Below, in pieces: positions 1-11,448 of a stretch of 64,000 nucleotides of DNA. Location of the stretch: positions 558,001 to 622,000 of the forward strand of contig NZ_RZUL01000003.1 of assembly GCF_004005485.1 (NCBI RefSeq), read 5' to 3'. Below the pieces are notes generated by a model, which was not told the DNA's origin, did not search any database, and saw only the letters and a program-made list of their open reading frames with translations. Numbering within the stretch: position 1 is the first letter of the stretch; each line of letters begins with the position of its first letter. The stretch comes from Sphingobium algorifonticola. Its GTDB lineage: Bacteria > Pseudomonadota > Alphaproteobacteria > Sphingomonadales > Sphingomonadaceae. The position numbers and the translations under genes are program-made.

Positions 1-280
1 TCGTCAGCGCCTTGCCGACCGATGCTTCGGCGACGACCAGTGCGTCGACATCCAGATTATGGTTGTTTTCGGCGTTCGCGATGGCCGAAGCCAGCACCTT
101 GCGCACATCCACAGCCATGGCCTTGGTCGAGAAGGCCAGGACGTTCATGGCGTCCTCGACCTTGCGACCACGGATCAGCGCGGCGACCAGGTTCAGCTTC
201 TGGGCGGAACCACGGATCGTCGTGCCGACGGCCAGCGCCTCATTGTCGGCCACCCGACGGGGAGACTTTTCCTTGCCCAT
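1..280 (-). CDS. rplV: 50S ribosomal protein L22 (partial, C-terminus outside window)
   Basis: The visible 93 codons begin [17 protein letters not shown] and contain the L22 core ([20 protein letters not shown], then [13 protein letters not shown]), which binds 23S rRNA and lines the exit tunnel with its hairpin. The gene runs off the left edge, so the C-terminal hairpin is not visible. Its ATG overlaps the rpsS stop codon by one base (TAATG on the minus strand), which implies translational coupling within the S10 operon. Identity is certain from sequence and order. Confidence 0.97.
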   Translation of the reverse strand, partial: MGKEKSPRRVADNEALAVGTTIRGSAQKLNLVAALIRGRKVEDAMNVLAFSTKAMAVDVRKVLASAIANAENNHNLDVDALVVAEASVGKALT

Positions 281-555
281 TAGCGTTTGCCCTTCTTGTC
301 GGCGGCATGGCCGGGGAAGTAGCGCGTCGGCGCGAACTCGCCCAGCTTGTGGCCGACCATTTCCTCGTTCACCGAAACGGGAACATGCTTGCGGCCGTTG
401 TAGACGTTGAACGTCAGGCCAACGAACTGCGGCAGGATCGTCGAGCGGCGCGACCAGGTCTTGATCGGCGCGCGCGCGTTGGTTTCCTGCGCGGTTTCCG
501 CCTTCTTCAGAAGGCTGAGGTCCACGAACGGACCTTTCCAGACGGAACGAGCCAT
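280..555 (-). CDS. rpsS: 30S ribosomal protein S19
   Basis: A 91-residue protein starting [20 protein letters not shown], with the conserved [15 protein letters not shown] and the C-terminal [17 protein letters not shown] typical of S19. S19 sits in the head of the small subunit beside S13 and contacts A-site tRNA. The length is normal for the family. It lies three bases downstream of rplB and overlaps rplV, as expected in the S10 operon. Confidence 0.98.
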   Translation of the reverse strand: MARSVWKGPFVDLSLLKKAETAQETNARAPIKTWSRRSTILPQFVGLTFNVYNGRKHVPVSVNEEMVGHKLGEFAPTRYFPGHAADKKGKR

Positions 556-558
556 CGC

Positions 559-1395
559 TTACCTCTTCTTCTTCGCATGACGCGACCGGATGATCATCTT
601 GTCGGTCGACTTGTTGTGGCGAGTGCGTGCACCCTTGGTCGGCTTGCCCCATGGCGTCACCGGATGGCGACCGCCCGAGGTCCGGCCTTCACCACCGCCG
701 TGCGGATGGTCGACCGGGTTCTTTGCAACACCGCGCGTCAGCGGACGGCGGCCCAGCCAGCGGTTGCGGCCAGCCTTCGCCAGGTTGGTGTTGGCGTTGT
801 CCGGGTTGGAGACGGCGCCCACGGTGCCCATGCATTCCGCACGGATGTACCGCTGTTCGCCCGAGTTGAGGCGCACCATCACCATGCCGCGATCGCGGCC
901 GACAAGCTGCGCGTAGGTCCCGGCGGACCGTGCGAGCTGACCGCCCTTGCCCGGCTTCATCTCCACATTGTGGATGATGGTGCCGACCGGCATCTGGCCC
1001 AGTTCCATGGCGTTGCCAGGCTTCACGTCGGTCTTCTTCGCGGCGATCACCTTGTCACCGGGCGCAAGGCGCTGCGGCGCGAGGATATAGGCCTGCTCCC
1101 CATCGGGATAGCTGACCAGCGCGATGAACGCGGTGCGGTTGGGGTCATATTCCAGACGCTCGACCGTGCCTTCCACGTCCCACTTGCGACGCTTGAAGTC
1201 GATGATGCGATAGCGCTGCTTGTGGCCGCCCGCGATGCCGCGGCTGGTCACATGACCCTTGTTGTTGCGGCCGCCCGTCTTGCGCTTGCCTTCGGTCAGC
1301 GCCTTGACCGGCTTGCCCTTGTGCAGCGCGGACCGATCGACGAGGATCAGGCCGCGGCGTGCGGGGCTGGTCGGATTATAATGCTTGAGTGCCAT
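559..1395 (-). CDS. rplB: 50S ribosomal protein L2
   Basis: A 278-residue protein with the L2 signature near the C-terminus: [20 protein letters not shown], which includes the conserved histidine required for peptidyl transfer. The N-terminus has the usual lysine/arginine-rich start ([15 protein letters not shown]) and the [14 protein letters not shown] motif. L2 is a primary 23S rRNA binder that helps join the subunits. It lies 10 bases downstream of rplW in the S10 operon. Length and motifs are all canonical. Confidence 0.98.
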   Translation of the reverse strand: MALKHYNPTSPARRGLILVDRSALHKGKPVKALTEGKRKTGGRNNKGHVTSRGIAGGHKQRYRIIDFKRRKWDVEGTVERLEYDPNRTAFIALVSYPDGEQAYILAPQRLAPGDKVIAAKKTDVKPGNAMELGQMPVGTIIHNVEMKPGKGGQLARSAGTYAQLVGRDRGMVMVRLNSGEQRYIRAECMGTVGAVSNPDNANTNLAKAGRNRWLGRRPLTRGVAKNPVDHPHGGGEGRTSGGRHPVTPWGKPTKGARTRHNKSTDKMIIRSRHAKKKR

Positions 1396-1405
1396 CTATC
1401 CCGCC

Positions 1406-1726
1406 TCAAATACCGGTGGTGACGTCAATTTGCTTACTGTCGGCAGTAAGCGTGACGATCGCCTTCTTGAAATCGGAACGCTTGTAGGGCTTGCCCTTCC
1501 AGCGTTTCACCTTGCCCTTCTGGACGATGGTGTTCACGGCCTTCACCGTCACGCCGAACAGCGCCTCGATGGCGGCCTTGATCTCAGGCTTGGAGGCATC
1601 GTTGGCGACCTTGAAAACAACGGCGTTGTTCTCGGACAACAGCGTCGCCTTTTCGGTGATGTGCGGCGCGACGACGACGTCGTAATGACGGTTGTCGACG
1701 GCGATCTTGGCGGGCTTTTTAGCCAT
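1406..1726 (-). CDS. rplW: 50S ribosomal protein L23
   Basis: A 106-residue L23. The core reads [20 protein letters not shown], then [20 protein letters not shown] and [20 protein letters not shown]23 lies at the tunnel exit and is the docking site for trigger factor and SRP. The start overlaps the rplD stop by 8 bases, which suggests coupled translation. The N-terminal [16 protein letters not shown] is somewhat longer than in gammaproteobacteria. Confidence 0.97.
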   Translation of the reverse strand: MAKKPAKIAVDNRHYDVVVAPHITEKATLLSENNAVVFKVANDASKPEIKAAIEALFGVTVKAVNTIVQKGKVKRWKGKPYKRSDFKKAIVTLTADSKQIDVTTGI

Positions 1727-2342
1727 GGAAACGGGCCTCCAGCTTTTCGACCGCCGCGCGGGTCAGGACCAGCGAGTCGGCACGGAGAATGTCGTAGACA
1801 TTGGCACCCACGGCGGGGAGCACATTGACGCCGACGATATTGGACGATGCACGGGCGAAGCTGACGTTGATCGCGTCGCCGTCGATGAACAGCGCCTTGC
1901 CCAGGCCCAGACCGGCGAGCTTGCCGACCAGTTCCTGCGTCTTGCCGTCCTTGACGTCGAGATTGTCGAGCACCGTCAGCGTGCCGGCCTTCGCCTTGGC
2001 GGAGAGCGCCATCTTCAGGCCCAGCGCGCGAACCTTCTTGTTCAGCGAGGGATTGAAGTCACGCACGCGCGGGCCATGGGCCTTGCCGCCGCCGATGAAG
2101 ATCGGGGCCGCACGATCGCCGTGACGGGCGGTGCCGCCGCCCTTCTGGCGACCGAACTTCTTGCCGGTGCGGGCGACATCTGAACGCTCACGCGCACCGC
2201 GGGCGGTGCCGCGGCGCTTTTCGAGCTGCCAGGTGACAACGCGATGGAGAATGTCGGCGCGCGGCTCCAGGCCGAACACATCGTCATTCAGCTCAAGATC
2301 GCCAGCGGCTTTCGCGTCGAGGGTCTGTACCTTGACCTTCAT
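1719..2342 (-). CDS. rplD: 50S ribosomal protein L4
   Basis: A 207-residue L4. It carries the extended-loop region with R-rich [20 protein letters not shown] and the [20 protein letters not shown] motif that reaches into the exit tunnel, followed by the C-terminal domain with [20 protein letters not shown]. In E. coli L4 also represses its own operon by binding the S10 leader. Whether that control operates here is unknown. It lies three bases after rplC and overlaps rplW. Confidence 0.97.
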   Translation of the reverse strand: MKVKVQTLDAKAAGDLELNDDVFGLEPRADILHRVVTWQLEKRRGTARGARERSDVARTGKKFGRQKGGGTARHGDRAAPIFIGGGKAHGPRVRDFNPSLNKKVRALGLKMALSAKAKAGTLTVLDNLDVKDGKTQELVGKLAGLGLGKALFIDGDAINVSFARASSNIVGVNVLPAVGANVYDILRADSLVLTRAAVEKLEARFHG

Positions 2343-2345
2343 GGT

Positions 2346-3101
2346 TTAGCCCTCCTGGCCTTCGGTGGCTTCCACGGCCCCGGCGTCTTCGGCCGGGGTA
2401 TTCGCGGGAGCATCATTGCTGTTGGCAGCCTGCTTCAGGCTGGCGGGATAGGGCACGTCGGCAGGACGGGGCACCTTGACCGCATCCTTGACCGTCAGCC
2501 AGGTGCCCTTGGCACCCGGCACGCTGCCCTTGACGAACAGCAGGCCACGCTCGACGTCGGTGCGCACGATTTCCAGATTCTGCTGGGTGCGCTCGCGGTC
2601 GCCCATATGGCCGGCCATCTTCTTGTTCTTGAACACGCGGCCCGGATCCTGACGGTTGCCCGTCGAACCATGCGCACGGTGGCTGATCGACACACCATGC
2701 GTGGCGCGCATACCGCCGAAGCCCCAACGCTTCATGGCACCGGCAAAACCCTTGCCCTGCGTGTGGCCGCTCACATCGACGAGCTGACCGGCAATGAAAT
2801 GATCGGCCGCGATTTCCGCGCCGACATCCAGCAGCGCGTCTTCGGCCACGCGGAACTCGCAAATGCGCGCCTTCGGCTCCACTTCCGCCTTGGCGAAGTG
2901 CCCGCGCTGCGGCTTGGCGACATTCTTGGCCTTGGCGACACCGGCGCCAAGCTGCACGGCAACATAGCCGTCACGATCTGTTTCGCGGCGGGCGATGACC
3001 TGATTGCCTTCAAGCGCCAGGACAGTGACGGGCACATGGCGGCCATCATCCTGGAACAGGCGGGTCATCCCCACTTTCTTCGCGATCACGCCAGTACGCA
3101 T
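2346..3101 (-). CDS. rplC: 50S ribosomal protein L3
   Basis: A 251-residue L3. The start chosen is [20 protein letters not shown], preceded by a GGGAG ribosome-binding site; an open frame reaches 48 bases further upstream but lacks a site. The core contains the L3 signature [20 protein letters not shown] followed by [16 protein letters not shown]. The C-terminus carries an acidic, alanine-rich tail of about 30 residues ([15 protein letters not shown]) absent from E. coli L3. L3 initiates large-subunit assembly. It is separated from rpsJ by an unusual 191-base structured gap. Confidence 0.97.
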   Translation of the reverse strand: MRTGVIAKKVGMTRLFQDDGRHVPVTVLALEGNQVIARRETDRDGYVAVQLGAGVAKAKNVAKPQRGHFAKAEVEPKARICEFRVAEDALLDVGAEIAADHFIAGQLVDVSGHTQGKGFAGAMKRWGFGGMRATHGVSISHRAHGSTGNRQDPGRVFKNKKMAGHMGDRERTQQNLEIVRTDVERGLLFVKGSVPGAKGTWLTVKDAVKVPRPADVPYPASLKQAANSNDAPANTPAEDAGAVEATEGQEG

Positions 3102-3157
3102 GATCCATACTCCCAATAGAGGCCCGTCGGAATTGGCGGGCGTATCCAACGAAAAGA

Positions 3158-3275
3158 CCCCGCAGGATTTTCATCCTGTGGGGCCAACCCAAATGCTGAA
3201 GATCACCCCGTCCGGGTTGGATGCTTCCGCAAGACGGAAGCGACGGGGGACCAGGACCGCAGCAAAGCTGCGCGG
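3158..3275 (-). promoter_or_regulatory. Structured RNA candidate in the rpsJ-rplC gap
   Basis: The gap between rpsJ and rplC is dense in perfect inverted repeats. There is an 11-bp stem at 3158-3168/3173-3183 with a 4-base loop and one G-T pair, CCAACCC/GGGTTGG at 3184-3190/3214-3220, CCCCGTC/GACGGGG at 3206-3212/3242-3248, a nested GCTTCCG/CGGAAGC at 3223-3229/3235-3241, and CGCAGC/GCTGCG near 3258-3272. The second and third stems interleave, so they form either a pseudoknot or two alternative folds. No T-tract follows, so this is not an obvious terminator. A regulatory leader for rplC is an inference. Confidence 0.5.
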
Positions 3276-3292
3276 TATCCCTTTGTCGGCTT

Positions 3293-3601
3293 TTAAGCCA
3301 ATTTGATCTCGACGTTCACGCCGGCAGCCAGATCGAGCTTCATCAGCGCGTCGACCGTCTGCGGCGTCGGCTGCACAATGTCAAGCATGCGCTTGTATGT
3401 GCGAACTTCGAACTGCTCACGCGACTTCTTGTCGACGTGCGGACCACGGTTGACCGTGAACTTCTCGATGCGCGTCGGCAGAGGAATAGGACCGCGAATA
3501 AGTGCACCCGTGCGGCGCGCGGTGTCTGCGATGTCGCCCGTTGCCTGGTCGAGCACGCGATGATCGAACGCCTTGAGGCGAATGCGGATATTGCTGTCCA
3601 T
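3293..3601 (-). CDS. rpsJ: 30S ribosomal protein S10 (NusE)
   Basis: A 102-residue S10 starting [20 protein letters not shown], with the conserved [20 protein letters not shown] and [19 protein letters not shown]. Besides its place in the small-subunit head, S10 acts as NusE in antitermination. It is the first gene of the S10 group, downstream of tuf and a candidate terminator, and is followed by an unusually long structured gap before rplC. Length and sequence are canonical. Confidence 0.98.
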   Translation of the reverse strand: MDSNIRIRLKAFDHRVLDQATGDIADTARRTGALIRGPIPLPTRIEKFTVNRGPHVDKKSREQFEVRTYKRMLDIVQPTPQTVDALMKLDLAAGVNVEIKLA

Positions 3602-3631
3602 GTCCTGTACCGATGCGAAAGAGCCAAAATC

Positions 3632-3668
3632 AAAAAAATTGCCTCGTCACGGCCAGGCCGCAACGAGG
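3632..3668 (-). terminator. Rho-independent terminator or attenuator between tuf and rpsJ
   Basis: On the minus strand, CCTCGT (3668-3663) pairs with ACGAGG (3647-3642) around an inner CGGCC/GGCCG stem. It is followed within a few bases by seven T residues (plus-strand A run 3632-3638) and a further T-rich stretch. This is a textbook intrinsic terminator placed about 30 bases before the rpsJ start. It could end str-operon transcription or act as an attenuator for the S10 operon. Confidence 0.75.
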
Positions 3669-3676
3669 AAATAGCA

Positions 3677-3706
3677 AGCCGCGCGAATCACCAGACCCGC
3701 GCGGCT
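3677..3706 (-). promoter_or_regulatory. Hairpin just downstream of tuf
   Basis: A perfect 9-bp GC-rich inverted repeat, AGCCGCGCG (3677-3685) with CGCGCGGCT (3698-3706), begins about 12 bases after the tuf stop codon. No run of T follows on the minus strand, so it is more likely an mRNA 3' stabiliser or processing hairpin than a terminator. A clear terminator follows at 3632-3668. Confidence 0.5.
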
Positions 3707-3717
3707 GCTGTCCTATA

Positions 3718-4908
<1,191 letters not shown>

Positions 4909-5011
4909 TTCTCTCTACCTTCTTGTCCAAATAGCTTGGTCTGACCGCTTGGGCGCGCGCCCGCTCCCTTGTGCGAAGGCGCGTCCATAGCAGCATATTT
5001 ACAGATTGCCA

Positions 5012-5046
5012 GCCCTGACGACCGGGATTTTTGCGATCGTCAGGGC
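5012..5046 (-). promoter_or_regulatory. Hairpin in the fusA-tuf gap
   Basis: A perfect 10-bp inverted repeat, GCCCTGACGA (5012-5021) with TCGTCAGGGC (5037-5046), starts 8 bases after the fusA stop. Reading on the minus strand there is no T-run after it, so it resembles a processing or partial-termination hairpin that could adjust tuf relative to fusA. Its function is inferred. Confidence 0.45.
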
Positions 5047-5053
5047 AATTTTA

Positions 5054-7129
<2,076 letters not shown>

Positions 7130-7181
7130 GATCTTTACTCCATTGCCGGTTTAGGGCGGACCAATAATGAAACTCTTGTTC

Positions 7182-7291
7182 CGTTCGGCCTTTCGACAAG
7201 CTCAGCAGAGCTTGTCGAAGCCTTCCCCTGAACGGAGTGAAGGGCCTTCGCCATGCTCAGGCGCAACCTTCGACAAGCTCAGGACGAACGG
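7182..7291. repeat. Extragenic palindromic repeat (TTCGACAAGCTC family)
   Basis: Between rpsG and fusA lies a perfect 12-bp hairpin, TTCGACAAGCTC (7192-7203) with GAGCTTGTCGAA (7208-7219), followed by a second copy of TTCGACAAGCTCAGG and closing CGAACGG. The block is bounded by CGTTCGG and CGAACGG. A related block occurs at 26528-26622. It sits inside the transcribed str operon, so it may fold in the mRNA. Confidence 0.8.
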
Positions 7292-7337
7292 TAATAAGGG
7301 GGCGAAGGTAGATACCCTCGCCCCCATATGTAGGTGC

Positions 7338-7808
7338 TTACCAGCGATAATGCGAGAAGGCGCGGTTGGCTTCGGCCATCCGGTGCGTGTCTTCCCGCTT
7401 CTTCACGGCATTGCCACGGTTGTTCGCGGCATCGAGCAGTTCGCCCGAAAGACGCGCGGCCATCGTGGTTTCGCTGCGGTTGCGCGCAGCGGTGATGAGC
7501 CAGCGGATCGCCAGCGCCTGGGCACGCTCGGGGCGCACTTCGACGGGAACCTGATAGGTCGCACCACCGACGCGGCGGCTGCGCACTTCGATGCCGGGCT
7601 TCACATTGTTCAGCGCGTCATGGAACATGGCGATCGGGTCCTTCTTGGCTTTCGCCTCGACGGTTTCCAGCGCGCCATAGACGATGCCTTCGGCGACGGC
7701 CTTCTTGCCGTCTTCCATGACACTGTTCATGAACTTGGAGAGGATCTGATCGCCATATTTGGGATCGGGAAGGATGATGCGCTTTTCAGGGCGACGACGA
7801 CGTGACAT
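7338..7808 (-). CDS. rpsG: 30S ribosomal protein S7
   Basis: A 156-residue S7 starting [20 protein letters not shown], with the conserved [17 protein letters not shown] and the [19 protein letters not shown] motif; it ends [16 protein letters not shown]7 nucleates assembly of the 30S head and contacts the E-site tRNA. In E. coli it is also the translational repressor of the str operon. It starts 14 bases after the rpsL stop. Length is canonical. Confidence 0.98.
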   Translation of the reverse strand: MSRRRRPEKRIILPDPKYGDQILSKFMNSVMEDGKKAVAEGIVYGALETVEAKAKKDPIAMFHDALNNVKPGIEVRSRRVGGATYQVPVEVRPERAQALAIRWLITAARNRSETTMAARLSGELLDAANNRGNAVKKREDTHRMAEANRAFSHYRW

Positions 7809-7822
7809 GGTTTCTGTCTCCC

Positions 7823-8194
7823 TTACTTAGGACGCTTGGCGCCATATTTGGAACGGCTCTGCTTGCGGTCCTTGACACCCTGGGTATCGAGAACGCCGCG
7901 CAGAACGTGGTAACGCACACCGGGAAGGTCGCGCACACGGCCGCCACGGATCAGCACGACGCTGTGCTCCTGAAGGTTGTGGCCTTCACCGGGGATGTAC
8001 GTGATGACTTCGCGCTGGTTGACCAGGCGCACCTTGGCCACCTTGCGCAGCGCCGAGTTCGGCTTCTTCGGGGTCGTCGTGTAGACGCGGGTGCACACGC
8101 CGCGCTTTTGCGGGTTCGCATCCATGGCAGGGACCTTGGATTTGGCCTTCTGCGGTTCGCGGCCCTTGCGGACCAGCTGGTTAATCGTTGGCAT
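7823..8194 (-). CDS. rpsL: 30S ribosomal protein S12 with Arg88
   Basis: A 123-residue S12 decoding-centre protein starting [15 protein letters not shown]. The frame is open for 55 more codons upstream, but the start is fixed by family length and an AAGGTGAAGGG ribosome-binding site. Lys43 in [12 protein letters not shown] is retained. Position 88, normally lysine in [14 protein letters not shown], is arginine here (codon [17 protein letters not shown]). K88R is a classical streptomycin-resistance change in other bacteria. The C-terminus ends [14 protein letters not shown]. It is first in the str operon, behind a consensus-like promoter and a leader of about 215 bases. Confidence 0.98.
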   Translation of the reverse strand: MPTINQLVRKGREPQKAKSKVPAMDANPQKRGVCTRVYTTTPKKPNSALRKVAKVRLVNQREVITYIPGEGHNLQEHSVVLIRGGRVRDLPGVRYHVLRGVLDTQGVKDRKQSRSKYGAKRPK

Positions 8195-8416
8195 GAAGCC
8201 CTTCACCTTTTCAAAGTTACTCTGCCGGCCCTGCCACCCTGCGCCTGTGGGACCGGCCCACAAAACCTTGCCATTGTTTCCAACAGCAAAGGCCCCGGCG
8301 GTCGAAAGACCCCTGGAGCCGCAAGAGCATCCGGCAATGTTCAGCTCTGTATTTACCACCCGGAGAAGGCAGTCGGGAAAGCGATTCTCCCGTCCGCAGC
8401 CGTCAGGCAGGCGCGC

Positions 8417-8445
8417 CCTATACTAGCGAGGGGGTAACGGGTCAA
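8417..8445 (-). promoter_or_regulatory. Predicted sigma-70 promoter of the str operon
   Basis: On the minus strand, TTGACC (8445-8440) and TATAGG (8422-8417) are separated by exactly 17 bases. This predicts transcription starting near 8410 and a 5' leader of about 215 bases before rpsL. The rest of the gene-free stretch 8195-8569 holds this leader and the low-complexity tract at 8456-8502. Confidence 0.6.
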
Positions 8446-8455
8446 GCGGCTGTCG

Positions 8456-8502
8456 CCTGCCCCGTCCTGACCTGCCCCGTCCTGCCCGTCCTGCCCTGCC
8501 CC
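8456..8502. repeat. Low-complexity CCTGCCC/CCGTCCTG tract
   Basis: About 47 bases are built from imperfect tandem copies of 7-9-base units (CCTGCCCCGT, CCTGCCCGT, CCTGCCC). They lie between the str promoter and the divergent gene at 8570. It looks like a slippage-prone pyrimidine-rich spacer. No function is evident. Confidence 0.6.
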
Positions 8503-8569
8503 AACTGTTCCCGCAAAGCCCCATGCGATACGGCTATCCCGATGCGTCCGCGGACGCTATGCCAGGCCC

Positions 8570-9388
8570 ATGCCCGATCCGACCGGCTTTTCCGTCCTTG
8601 ATCTTGCGCCGTTTCGCGGCGGCCGGGGCGCGTTGCGGCTGGGCCTGAGGCCGCTGCCCGAGGCAAAGTGGCGCGACCAAGGCACCGTCTTGCCATCGCG
8701 CGTTGCGGCGAAAGTACCGATCTTCGACACCGTACCGGAAAGTCTGATCGTACTGCCGCAAGCCGCGCCTGCCGTGGCCGAACTCTCCAGGCTGGTCGGT
8801 ACGGACACGCCGGATCTACGCGCCGCCGCCATGGCAACCTATGAGGACCTGCTGATCCTCTTGCCCCGCGATGGCGTACATGTGCTGGTGGCAGGCGCCC
8901 TCGCCTTTCCGACCGACTGGCATCTCGACCGGAAGATCGGCCATCCGCTGGCCGCCATCCATGCGCCCATCCCCACCTATGCCGAAAAGCTTAGCCCCGC
9001 CGTCGATCACGTCTTCGCTACCCTGACGCCCGAACGCATGTTGTTGCGCACCAACTGGAATGTGCTGGAGACGGACGACTTGCGCTATCTGCCGGATCGC
9101 CCCGCGATCGATCGTTTCGATAACGTTACAAATGACAATGCGGGCGACACATTATATGTCCGGGTCGAGCGGCAGACCTTGCGGCGATTGCCCCGGAGCG
9201 GCGCGGCGGTCTTCACCATCGGCGTCTATATCGAGCCGCTGCGCGCGCTCACCCCCGCGCTGGTGCAGGACCTGTCTCAAGCCGTCCACTCCGTGCCGCA
9301 GGAGGAAGCGATCCGCCGCGGCACACCGGGCTATCGCGATGCCCTTGCCGCCTATGCCGACGCATGCGCCGTTCCAACAGAAAATTGA
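8570..9388 (+). CDS. DUF3445 family, heme-dependent oxidative N-demethylase alpha-subunit-like protein
   Basis: A 272-residue protein with the conserved DUF3445 blocks FPTDWHLDRKIGHPLAAIHA, RTNWNVLETDDLRY and YVRVERQTLRRLPRSGA. Members of this family bind heme, and one has been described as the alpha subunit of an oxidative N-demethylase acting on dimethylamine. No partner subunits are encoded next to it here, so the substrate is unknown. It is transcribed divergently from the str operon and the ribosome-binding site is weak. Family assignment is fairly sure; the reaction is inferred. Confidence 0.8.
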   Translation: MPDPTGFSVLDLAPFRGGRGALRLGLRPLPEAKWRDQGTVLPSRVAAKVPIFDTVPESLIVLPQAAPAVAELSRLVGTDTPDLRAAAMATYEDLLILLPRDGVHVLVAGALAFPTDWHLDRKIGHPLAAIHAPIPTYAEKLSPAVDHVFATLTPERMLLRTNWNVLETDDLRYLPDRPAIDRFDNVTNDNAGDTLYVRVERQTLRRLPRSGAAVFTIGVYIEPLRALTPALVQDLSQAVHSVPQEEAIRRGTPGYRDALAAYADACAVPTEN

Positions 9389-9493
9389 AGAAACCGAAGT
9401 TTTCTGGGGGTTTCAACGCCGCAACTTATGCAACTTAAGCCCGTTTCAAAAGCCGTCTTTCCCATCCCGGCAAGAGCGGCTAGGGCCGGAGGC

Positions 9494-11260
9494 ATGACTG
9501 CGGCGCTTAACGTGACTCGTTCCATTCTCGGCCAGCCGTGGCGATGGCGCGGACTTGGCACCGACGGCCGTGACGCGGCGTTCACGCCCGACGATCTGGT
9601 GACCCAGCTTCTGCTGGCGCGCGGATGCCAGCGGGATGATGTTGCCGCGCATCGCGAGCCTACGATACGCGCCTTCATGCCCGATCCCGGCCTGTTCCAG
9701 GATATGGAGCGGGCCGCCGCCCGCATCGCCGACGCTGTGCAGGCGGGCGAAGCCGTCACCATTTTCGGCGATTATGATGTCGATGGCGCGACCAGTGCCG
9801 CCTTGCTGATCCGCCTGCTGCGCGATCTCGGGCTGTCAGCCTGCGCCTATATTCCCGATCGGCTTATGGAAGGCTACGGCCCGTCGGGCGAGGCGCTGGT
9901 GCGGCTGGGCGCGGAAGGATCGTCCCTGATCGTCACCGTCGATTGCGGCGCGCAGGCGTTCGAAGCGCTGGCGATGGCCCGCGCGGCCGGAATCGACGTT
10001 ATCGTTGTCGATCATCATCAGTGCGCCTCCACGCTCCCTGCGGCTTATGCCCTGGTCAATCCCAACCGGCTCGACGAAAGCGTCGCGGGTGCCGCGTTCG
10101 GCCATCTGGCGGCCGTCGGGGTTGCCTTCCTGCTGGGCGCGGCGCTCATCCGCACATTGCGCGCGCGCGGCTGGTTCGCCACCCGATCCGAGCCCCGTCT
10201 GCTGGACTTGCTCGACATCGTTGCGCTCGGCACCGTTGCCGATGTGGCGCAATTGCGTGGTCTCAACCGGGCATTTGTGGCGCAGGGGCTGAAGGTTCTG
10301 GCGCAGCGCCGCAACATCGGTCTCGCCGCCCTTGTCGAGACGAGCGGGCTCAAGCGCACGCCACTGTGCCACGATCTGGGCTTTGCGCTCGGCCCGCGCA
10401 TCAATGCGGGCGGGCGTGTGGGCCAGTCGGATCTGGGTGTTCGTCTGCTCACGACGCAGGATCCGGACGAAGCGCGCACCCTCGCGGAGGAACTCGATCG
10501 CCTGAACGGCGAACGCCGCGTCATCGAAGGGGATGTCCAGGCGCAGGCGGAGGCCATCGCCGCCCGTGAAGAGGGGCGCGCCGTCGCGGTGATCGCAGGC
10601 GAAGGCTGGCACCCGGGCGTGATCGGGATCGTTGCCGGGCGTATGAAGGAAAAGCTTGGCCGCCCGGCCATCGTCATCGCGCTGGACGAAACCGGGACCG
10701 GCAAAGGGTCGGGCCGCTCGATCGCAGGCGTCGATCTGGGGGCGGCGGTGCTCGCCGCGAAGGACAGCGGCCTGCTGATCGCGGGCGGGGGGCATGCGAT
10801 GGCGGCGGGGCTTACCGTGGCGCCAGGCGGAATCGATGCGCTGGCCGACTTTCTCGACGCGCGCCTGTCCGCCGATGTCGCCCGCGCCATGGACGGCCGG
10901 GCGCTGCTGATCGACGCGGTGCTCAGCCCGCGCGGCGTCAATCCGGACTTCGTAAACGCCATAGAGGAAGGTGGCCCCTATGGCACCGGCTGGCCCGCGC
11001 CGCGCATCGCCACCGGCCCCGTGCGGGTGGTCAAGGCGGACATTGTTGGCACTGGCCATGTCCGTGCGATCGTTGCGGGGGACGACGGCGCATCGATCAA
11101 GACCGTCGCCTTCCGCCAGGCCGAAACCGGCCTTGGTCAAGCCCTTCTGGCCGCCCCCCGGGATCGGCGTCTGTGGATCGCGGGCCGCGCGAAGATTGAT
11201 GATTGGGGCAGCCGCGCCGCCGCCGAACTGCATGTCGAGGACGCTGCCTGGTGCCCATGA
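9494..11260 (+). CDS. recJ: Single-stranded-DNA-specific 5'-3' exonuclease RecJ
   Basis: A 588-residue exonuclease of recombination and mismatch repair. The DHH-family metal-binding motifs are present: FGDYDVDGATSAALL, VTVDCGAQAFE and VVDHHQC. The DHHA1 substrate domain shows GSGRSIAGVDLGAAVLAAKD and IAGGGHAMAAGL. The start MTAALNVTRSILGQPWRWRG is preceded by AGGGCCGGAGG; another in-frame ATG lies at 9428. It is followed closely by tRNA-Glu. Length agrees with other RecJ proteins. Confidence 0.95.
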   Translation: MTAALNVTRSILGQPWRWRGLGTDGRDAAFTPDDLVTQLLLARGCQRDDVAAHREPTIRAFMPDPGLFQDMERAAARIADAVQAGEAVTIFGDYDVDGATSAALLIRLLRDLGLSACAYIPDRLMEGYGPSGEALVRLGAEGSSLIVTVDCGAQAFEALAMARAAGIDVIVVDHHQCASTLPAAYALVNPNRLDESVAGAAFGHLAAVGVAFLLGAALIRTLRARGWFATRSEPRLLDLLDIVALGTVADVAQLRGLNRAFVAQGLKVLAQRRNIGLAALVETSGLKRTPLCHDLGFALGPRINAGGRVGQSDLGVRLLTTQDPDEARTLAEELDRLNGERRVIEGDVQAQAEAIAAREEGRAVAVIAGEGWHPGVIGIVAGRMKEKLGRPAIVIALDETGTGKGSGRSIAGVDLGAAVLAAKDSGLLIAGGGHAMAAGLTVAPGGIDALADFLDARLSADVARAMDGRALLIDAVLSPRGVNPDFVNAIEEGGPYGTGWPAPRIATGPVRVVKADIVGTGHVRAIVAGDDGASIKTVAFRQAETGLGQALLAAPRDRRLWIAGRAKIDDWGSRAAAELHVEDAAWCP

Positions 11261-11373
11261 TCGCCATCGCGCGCAGGGATTTGGACCGCGGACGATTTCA
11301 GGGTTGACCCGTGAAAACGAAAACCCTAATGCGGCCTCCGCTTCAGGCAACGCCGCTCTCCGGCATGCCCGTT

Positions 11374-11448
11374 GGCCCCTTCGTCTAGCGGTTAGGACGC
11401 GGCCCTTTCACGGCTGAAACACGGGTTCGATTCCCGTAGGGGTCACCA
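11374..11448 (+). tRNA. tRNA-Glu (anticodon TTC)
   Basis: The cloverleaf is complete. The acceptor GGCCCCT pairs with AGGGGTC, the anticodon loop reads CTTTCAC around TTC, the T-arm is CGGGTTCGATTCCCG, and CCA is encoded. It lies about 110 bases downstream of recJ on the same strand. Confidence 0.97.

Noticed and set aside
22..1422. Long open frame on the plus strand opposite rplB, rpsS and rplV
   Set aside because: It is antisense to certain ribosomal genes. High G+C codon use creates stop-free opposite frames, and the product resembles no family.
3102..3149. Upstream extension of rplC to 3149
   Set aside because: The added residues have no L3 similarity; the ATG at 3101 has a proper ribosome-binding site.
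8456..8502. Possible CRISPR-like short repeats
   Set aside because: Units of 7-9 bases are directly adjacent with no spacers; it is a low-complexity tract.
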